From: an uncultured Sutterella sp.
Lineage (GTDB): Bacteria > Pseudomonadota > Gammaproteobacteria > Burkholderiales > Burkholderiaceae_F
Length of the DNA stretch: 46,415 nt
Reading direction: 5' to 3'
Assembly (NCBI GenBank): GCA_900552545.1
Contig: USAL01000003.1
Coordinates: 1-46,415 of the forward strand
In this document: piece by piece, positions 42,031-46,415 of the stretch
How the letters are laid out: each line of letters opens with the position of its first letter
Position numbering within the stretch: the stretch's first letter is position 1
Made by a program: the position numbers and the translations under genes
Notes under the pieces: model-generated
The model's input: only the letters and a program-made list of their open reading frames with translations
Database searches by the model: none
What the model was told of the DNA's origin: nothing

Positions 42031-42831
42031 GTGATCGTTCAATACGCCTCGGACCTGCATCTGGAGTTTGAAGTCAACCGGCGCTTTGTGCTCGAAGGGG
42101 GCATCAAGCCCGCGGGCGACGTGCTGGTGCTCGCTGGCGACGTCGCAAACCTCTTTGCGCTTTCAAGCTACGACGCGTTCTGGGACTGGTGCGCCAAAAA
42201 CTGGGCGCAGACGATCTTCGTGCCGGGCAATCACGACTACTACGGCGCGTGGCCCTCGCGCGAGGCGATGTTGGGGCCCCTGCGCCTTGCGATCCGCCCC
42301 AACGTGCACTGCTGCCTCAATACCGTGATGCGGCTTGAAAACGTCGACTTCGTGTGCTCGACGCTCTGGTCGCGCGTCGCGCCCGAACAGGTGCAGAAGG
42401 TGGAGGCGCTTTTGCTTGACTTCAAGGAGATTGCGGTCGGTGACAAGCTTTTGACAGTTGCCGACTACAACGCACTGTTTGAGGCAAGCTGGCGCTTTGT
42501 TGAGAATGCTGTGACCGACTGCGAGCGGCAGGGTCGTGGAAGCGAAGGAAAGGAAGGGGCGGCGCACGACATCATCGTCGTCACCCATCACGTGCCCACG
42601 TTTGCGGCCGTTGCCGACTACCGGCTTGATTCGCCCGTGGGCACGGGCTTTACGACGGAGTTGTCCAACTGGATCGCTGAGAGCCCCGTTTCGACCTGGA
42701 TCTACGGACACTCGCACGACTCGGTCGAGGTCGAGATCAACCGCACGCAGGTGCGCTCCAATCAGTTGGGGTACCTCAAGTTCAAGGAAGGCCGCGGGTT
42801 CAAGGCGTCAAAGACATTCACCTGCGGCTAG
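42031..42831 (+). CDS. Calcineurin-like metallophosphoesterase
   Basis: 266 residues, no signal peptide. The binuclear metal site motifs are complete: SDLH (D8, H10), LAGDVAN (D37), GNHDYY (N67, H68), VVTHHVPTF and YGHSHDS. These proteins hydrolyse phosphoesters; the physiological substrate is unknown. The start is GTG at 42031 with AGGAG at 42017-42021. Its stop codon shares the CTAG at 42828-42831 with the stop codon of the facing response regulator gene, leaving no room for a terminator. Confidence 0.88.
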   Translation: MIVQYASDLHLEFEVNRRFVLEGGIKPAGDVLVLAGDVANLFALSSYDAFWDWCAKNWAQTIFVPGNHDYYGAWPSREAMLGPLRLAIRPNVHCCLNTVMRLENVDFVCSTLWSRVAPEQVQKVEALLLDFKEIAVGDKLLTVADYNALFEASWRFVENAVTDCERQGRGSEGKEGAAHDIIVVTHHVPTFAAVADYRLDSPVGTGFTTELSNWIAESPVSTWIYGHSHDSVEVEINRTQVRSNQLGYLKFKEGRGFKASKTFTCG

Positions 42832-43457
42832 ATCTGCATGCGCTTGCAGAAGGTCATGAGCTCGGAGGCGGTCTTGATGTGAAGCTTGCGGTAGATCGAG
42901 GCACGGTGCGTCTCGACCGTGCGCTCGCTGATGCTGAGTCTCTCGCCGATCACACGGTTGATGAGGCCCTTGGAAAGGTACCCGAGAATCTGGCGCTCGC
43001 GCTCCGTGAGCGGCTTCAATGCCTCGTGCGCGGCCTCTTCGTCAAAGGGCGTGCCGTGGTTCTTGCGGTCGGCTTCAACCGCCCCGGCAATGGCCTGAAG
43101 AAGCCGTTCGGTTTTCACGGGCTTTTGTAGAAACGTCACTGCGCCCGACTGCATCACGTCGACCGCCATGTCGATGTCGCCGTGGGCGCTCAAAAAGATG
43201 ATCGGAAGCCGGATGTCGCGCGCGAGCATCTCCTGCTGCAGTTGCAGCCCGGTCATGCCGGGCATGCGCACGTCAAGAATCACGCACCCGGGTTCGGAGT
43301 GCATGTCCTGCGTGAGAAACTCCCGTGCGTTGCTGAAGCACCGCACCTTCCAGTCCTCCATCTCAAGCATGAAGGAAAGCGAGTCAAGAAGTTCCCGGTC
43401 GTCGTCGACGAGCCGGATCACGGGCGTTTGATTGGTGCTTTGCTGTTCGGTTTTCAT
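42828..43457 (-). CDS. LuxR-type response regulator (TtrR/FixJ-like)
   Basis: 209 residues. The receiver domain has acidic pocket D18-D20 (LVDDDREL), phosphoacceptor D62 (VILDVRMPGMTG) and the K in LQKPVKTERL. The C-terminal LuxR/FixJ DNA-binding domain has LTERERQILGYLSKGLINRVIGERLSISERTVETHRASIY (in parts). It resembles TtrR, the tetrathionate response regulator. The first ATG overlaps the kinase stop by 4 nt (ATGA), so the pair is translationally coupled. A longer open frame upstream lies inside the kinase gene and is not used. Confidence 0.92.
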   Translation of the reverse strand: MKTEQQSTNQTPVIRLVDDDRELLDSLSFMLEMEDWKVRCFSNAREFLTQDMHSEPGCVILDVRMPGMTGLQLQQEMLARDIRLPIIFLSAHGDIDMAVDVMQSGAVTFLQKPVKTERLLQAIAGAVEADRKNHGTPFDEEAAHEALKPLTERERQILGYLSKGLINRVIGERLSISERTVETHRASIYRKLHIKTASELMTFCKRMQI

Positions 43458-45328
43458 GATGCTTTCTTCACGGTGAGGCTGTAGCGGCTTTTGATGGGAA
43501 GGCTTGCGCAGGCCAAAAGCCCGCCCGTTTCCAGCGGCGTGTAGTGCAGGTCGCCCTGATGCGCTTCGAGGATGCTGCGGATGATGGCCACACCCAGGCC
43601 CAGGCCTCCGGCCTTGCTTGAGTGCAGCGCCTCCTGCAGGCCCTCGAGCTGTTCGTCGGTGAGCTTGGGGCCGTGGTCGCGCACCGCAAGGCGGCACATG
43701 CCCGCCGCCTCGTCCTTCTTGAGGCTCACTTCGATGGGGTGCGAGACGTCGCCATCCATCGCTTCGGCGGCGTTGCGGATGAGGTTGTGAATCATCACCT
43801 GCATCTCGAAGGCGTCGGCCGTGACGATGATGTCCTCGTCGATGTCGGTGGTGATGGTCTGCGGAATGCGGCCCGACGTGCTGAAGTCCTTGACCACGGC
43901 GCGGGCGATGTAGGAGAGGTTCACGGCTTCGCGCTTGCGGTTGCCGCGCTTGGAGTAGCTTCGCACGCGCTCGACGATCGTATCGATGCGCTCGACTTCG
44001 TGCCCGATGCGCTCAAGAAGCTGGTTGAGCCGCTCGTGGTCAAAGGGATCCTTTTCGGCCAGCCGCTGCGTGCCGCGCACGAGGTAGCCGATGGAGGCCA
44101 GAGGCTGGCGAACCTCGTGCACGAAAATTGAGGAAAGCTGTCCGGTGACGCCCGCGCGGCGCAGCGCCTCAAGGCGCTCGCCAGCGGCCTGGGCCTGCTG
44201 CTCGAGGCTGTGCTGCTTGCGGGCGGCGGCCACAAGCTCATCGGTCTTGCGGCGCACCTGACGCTCGACGACCCAGCCGTGGGTGAGAAGAATGAGGATG
44301 AGAAGAATCACCGGCATGAACCACGTCCAGTACTTGCCGACGATGCGGCGCACCGACCACTCGTCGTTGAGATAGTCGTAGTGCCAGATCTTGAGCTCGC
44401 GAAAGAGCCGGTCGATGCTGCTGAAGTCGGTGGCGACGTCCCAGTGAAGGCCGCCTTCGGCCATGGGCGGCATCTGAAGAAGGATGCTCGTGATGAGGCC
44501 CGCCAACGCCTGCGGCGCGTGCGGTGTGATGGAAAGCGTCCAGTTCGGGTAAAGGGCCGTGCTTGCGGCGCAGGCGATGCGCGTTTTTTCGCGCGGCTCG
44601 ATCACGCGGAATTCCCCTGAAAAGCCAAGTTCCGTCTGCTCAAGGATGCAGGTCTTCAGAAAGCCCACGTCGGCGCGCCCCGAGCGCACCTCCTCGGTCA
44701 CCTCGGCGTAGGAGCCCACGTGCGACTCGTCGGAAAAGAAGTGCTTCCACTCGTAGCCGCGCGAGGAGATCTCGCCCATGTTGATGTGATAGTTGAAGAT
44801 GCCGTGCGGGTAGTTGACGGCTAGGCGCTTGCCCTGCAGATCGTCGATCGTCTTGAGATCCTTGCGGTCCTTGCGCACGATGATGACGCCGCCTTCGGCT
44901 TCGTTCGGAAAGGGCGTGGCGTCCTGAACGACCGTTGCGAGGTCCCTCAAGCCGATCTGGCGCGCGGCAAAGTAAAACGAGGCCGAGGTGAGCACGAGGT
45001 CGAAGTGGCCGTTGGCGACGGCGTCGGCCAGTTCATCCTGCCAGAGCTGCGCGACGGTGATGACGGTGTGCGGAAGCTTTCGGCGCAGTTCGGCCACTGT
45101 GTGCTCGATGATCGGGTCGTTGAGGTTGGGAAGCGCAAAGACGCTCACCCCGAGGCGCAGCTCGCGGTGGGTTTCCGCAGGCGACGGAGCCTGAAGCCAG
45201 GACTGCGACGAGAGCCAGAGCCGCTCGCCGTCGGCGTCGGCCGCCGCGCTCGGGCCGCTCGCGAAAAAACTCAGAGCGGCGCCCGCGGCCGCAATCGCCG
45301 CGGCAATCGAAAGGAGAATGCGGGGCAT
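43454..45328 (-). CDS. Sensor histidine kinase with periplasmic PhnD-like domain (TtrS-like)
   Basis: 624 residues from the Met at 45328. A signal/anchor segment (MPRILLSIAAAIAAAGAALSFF) is followed by a periplasmic PhnD/phosphonate-binding-type sensor domain (about residues 45-310: LRLGVSVFALPN, FDLVLTSASFYFAARQ, GKRLAVNYPHGIFNYH). One membrane helix (FMPVILLILILLTHGWVV) leads to a HisKA domain with HEVRQPLASI and an ATPase domain (NLIRNAAEAMDG, DHGPKLT, GLGLGVAIIRSIL). Tetrathionate sensor TtrS has this order. With its regulator, it most likely controls a respiratory gene; the molybdoenzyme operon about 2 kb to the left is the obvious candidate. Confidence 0.88.
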   Translation of the reverse strand: MPRILLSIAAAIAAAGAALSFFASGPSAAADADGERLWLSSQSWLQAPSPAETHRELRLGVSVFALPNLNDPIIEHTVAELRRKLPHTVITVAQLWQDELADAVANGHFDLVLTSASFYFAARQIGLRDLATVVQDATPFPNEAEGGVIIVRKDRKDLKTIDDLQGKRLAVNYPHGIFNYHINMGEISSRGYEWKHFFSDESHVGSYAEVTEEVRSGRADVGFLKTCILEQTELGFSGEFRVIEPREKTRIACAASTALYPNWTLSITPHAPQALAGLITSILLQMPPMAEGGLHWDVATDFSSIDRLFRELKIWHYDYLNDEWSVRRIVGKYWTWFMPVILLILILLTHGWVVERQVRRKTDELVAAARKQHSLEQQAQAAGERLEALRRAGVTGQLSSIFVHEVRQPLASIGYLVRGTQRLAEKDPFDHERLNQLLERIGHEVERIDTIVERVRSYSKRGNRKREAVNLSYIARAVVKDFSTSGRIPQTITTDIDEDIIVTADAFEMQVMIHNLIRNAAEAMDGDVSHPIEVSLKKDEAAGMCRLAVRDHGPKLTDEQLEGLQEALHSSKAGGLGLGVAIIRSILEAHQGDLHYTPLETGGLLACASLPIKSRYSLTVKKAS

Positions 45329-45443
45329 GTCAAAGGGAGACTTCGCGTAAAGCTTGAATGCTGGGGCGGTTCGCCCTAAGAAAATGAAGAAGGCGCGCGT
45401 CAGGCAAAAAGTGTAACAGCCCGCCGCACGCGCACATTTCTTG

Positions 45444-45464
45444 ATGGAAAAACGCTTTTTCCAT
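45444..45464. other. Perfect AT-rich palindromic hairpin
   Basis: ATGGAAAAA-CGC-TTTTTCCAT, a perfect 9-bp dyad just left of the terminator at 45466-45492, upstream of the sensor kinase gene. It could be an operator or an extra terminator stem. Confidence 0.4.
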
Positions 45465-45465
45465 G

Positions 45466-45492
45466 AAAAAACGGCCGGGGCGATTGCCGGCC
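45466..45492 (-). terminator. Terminator after the DJ-1/PfpI gene
   Basis: GGCCGG (45473-45478) / CCGGCC (45487-45492). On the minus strand it is followed by GTTTTTTC. It separates the DJ-1 gene from the sensor kinase gene downstream of it. Confidence 0.7.
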
Positions 45493-45606
45493 TGATGCCC
45501 GGCCCAGAAGCACAAGGCTGCTTCGGAGAAGGCGGTTCAGGCGCAGGAAATCGCAAAACCCGGCCAACACAGAGAGGAGAAAAGCGATGTTGAAAACGAG
45601 AAAGCC

Positions 45607-46281
45607 TTACTTCTTGGCGTTCTTGACGCCGTCAGGCCAGGCCTTCATGTCGTCGTAGTAGAAGCGCCCCTTGATGGTCGCGCTGTCGCCGCCCAGGGCG
45701 TCGACGAGCGCAAAGGCAAACGGAAGCGCCGTGCCGGGAGCCTTGCTTGTGATGAGCTTGCCGTCGCGCACGACCACGTCGGTGACGTACGTGGCATCCT
45801 TGTAGAAGGGCTCGGTCTTCTTGCCCGGGTAGGCCGTGATGGTCTTGCCCTTGATCACGTCCGCCTTGGCAAGGACGTTGGGGCCTGCGCACATGGCGGC
45901 CACCCACTTGTCGGCGGCCGTGTAGCGCTTGACGAGTTCGATCACGCGGTTGTCGGCAACGAGATGGTCGACGCCCGTCCAGCCGCCGGGCACGACGATC
46001 ATGTCGTAGCCCTCGAAATGCTTCAGATCCTTCATTTCCATCGAGAGCACGCGGTCGGCCTTGAGCACGATGTTGTGCGAGCCCGGGACGTATTCGCCGG
46101 CGATGCTCACGGCGTCGACTTCAAAGCCGCCGCGGCGCACGACGTCGAGAATCTCGACCGTTTCGCCTTCTTCAAATCCGGGCGAGAGCAGAACCATGAC
46201 CTTGGCCGGGGTAGCGGCCATCGAGAGGCCCGCGGCAGCCGAGCAGGCAAGCGCGGCAGCACACACGATGAACTTCTTCAT
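45607..46281 (-). CDS. Exported DJ-1/PfpI family protein
   Basis: 224 residues. Signal peptide MKKFIVCAAALACSAAAGLSMA with cleavage before ATPAK. The DJ-1 fold has the glutamate loop LSPGFEEGETVEIL, the VVPGGWTG segment and the nucleophile elbow VAAMCAGPNVLAKA with C131. Family members include chaperones, glyoxalases and amidases; most are cytosolic, so periplasmic export is less common. AAAGGAG lies upstream of the ATG. It is followed by its own terminator before the sensor kinase gene. Confidence 0.88.
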   Translation of the reverse strand: MKKFIVCAAALACSAAAGLSMAATPAKVMVLLSPGFEEGETVEILDVVRRGGFEVDAVSIAGEYVPGSHNIVLKADRVLSMEMKDLKHFEGYDMIVVPGGWTGVDHLVADNRVIELVKRYTAADKWVAAMCAGPNVLAKADVIKGKTITAYPGKKTEPFYKDATYVTDVVVRDGKLITSKAPGTALPFAFALVDALGGDSATIKGRFYYDDMKAWPDGVKNAKK

Positions 46282-46415
46282 GTTTGAAAAACTCCTTTGG
46301 GTAAGAAGGTGCTGCAGAAAAAAAAGAAGACGCGCTTGACAAAAAATGCGCTGCGGGCAAAAACCGGAAAAAGGTATCCGCGTCTTTTGGAAAAAAGAAA
46401 ACTCCCCAACAGTCT
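46282..46415. other. Upstream region of the DJ-1/PfpI gene
   Basis: 134 bp to the window edge holding the ribosome-binding site and A-rich sequence. No promoter was fixed and no gene is seen. Confidence 0.4.

Noticed and set aside
41819..42034. Small open frames upstream of the metallophosphoesterase
   Set aside because: Cysteine- and proline-rich without family likeness or a ribosome-binding site; taken as non-coding.

Overview
The window is a GC-rich bacterial chromosome segment. Gene order points to a betaproteobacterium of the order Burkholderiales. The supporting blocks are rnhA-dnaQ, ffh beside a ccsA/ypjD-like gene, accB-accC-prmA next to a DUF3426 gene and a PfkB kinase, and mpl-yqiA-RNB nuclease-aroE. 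Together with a periplasmic molybdenum reductase operon and a TtrS/TtrR-like sensor pair, this fits an anaerobic gut lineage such as Sutterellaceae. That family assignment is an inference; no rRNA or tRNA gene is present to confirm it.

Layout. 1-6.3 kb: dnaQ (cut by the window edge), rnhA, a methyltransferase and ffh on the minus strand, then ccsA-like, a PP0621-like zinc-ribbon protein, ampD and yggT on plus. 6.3-10.4 kb: high-affinity phosphate uptake, with pstB facing left and pstS-pstC-pstA facing right from one control region that carries arrays of 11-bp-spaced PhoB-type repeats for both directions. 10.4-15.8 kb: an accessory-looking stretch with a small unrecognised ORF, a tandem AAA+ ATPase, a broken class II histone-deacetylase-like gene with an in-frame amber codon and lost catalytic residues, and an exported carboxymuconolactone-decarboxylase-like protein. 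16-21.7 kb (minus): PfkB kinase, DUF3426 protein, prmA, accC and accB. 22.2-28 kb: a conserved nucleotidyltransferase-like protein, then mpl, a YqiA-type esterase, an RNB-domain nuclease and aroE. 28-32 kb: an MFS transporter, a small membrane protein and mgtE with a long structured leader. 32-37 kb: an exported 5'-nucleotidase-type hydrolase, two lipoproteins, a KTSC-like protein, a YgiW-type OB-fold protein and an HxlR regulator. 37.4-41.5 kb: a three-gene molybdoenzyme operon (catalytic, four-cluster ferredoxin and NrfD-type membrane subunits). 42-46.4 kb: a metallophosphoesterase, the TtrR/TtrS-like pair and an exported DJ-1/PfpI protein.

How it fits together. Most of the window is housekeeping: replication and repair, protein targeting, fatty acid initiation, peptidoglycan recycling (ampD, mpl), the shikimate pathway and ion or phosphate transport. 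The distinctive parts are the split and divergent pst regulon, the molybdoenzyme operon with a nearby periplasmic-sensing kinase, the AAA+/dead-deacetylase neighbourhood, and several untypical non-coding control regions (mgtE leader, ygiW upstream repeats, the pstS-pstC hairpin). Nothing resembling CRISPR, an insertion sequence, an integrase or a phage gene was seen. I did not find a clearly new multi-gene system; the best leads are the accessory block at 10.4-15 kb and the molybdoenzyme with its sensor.
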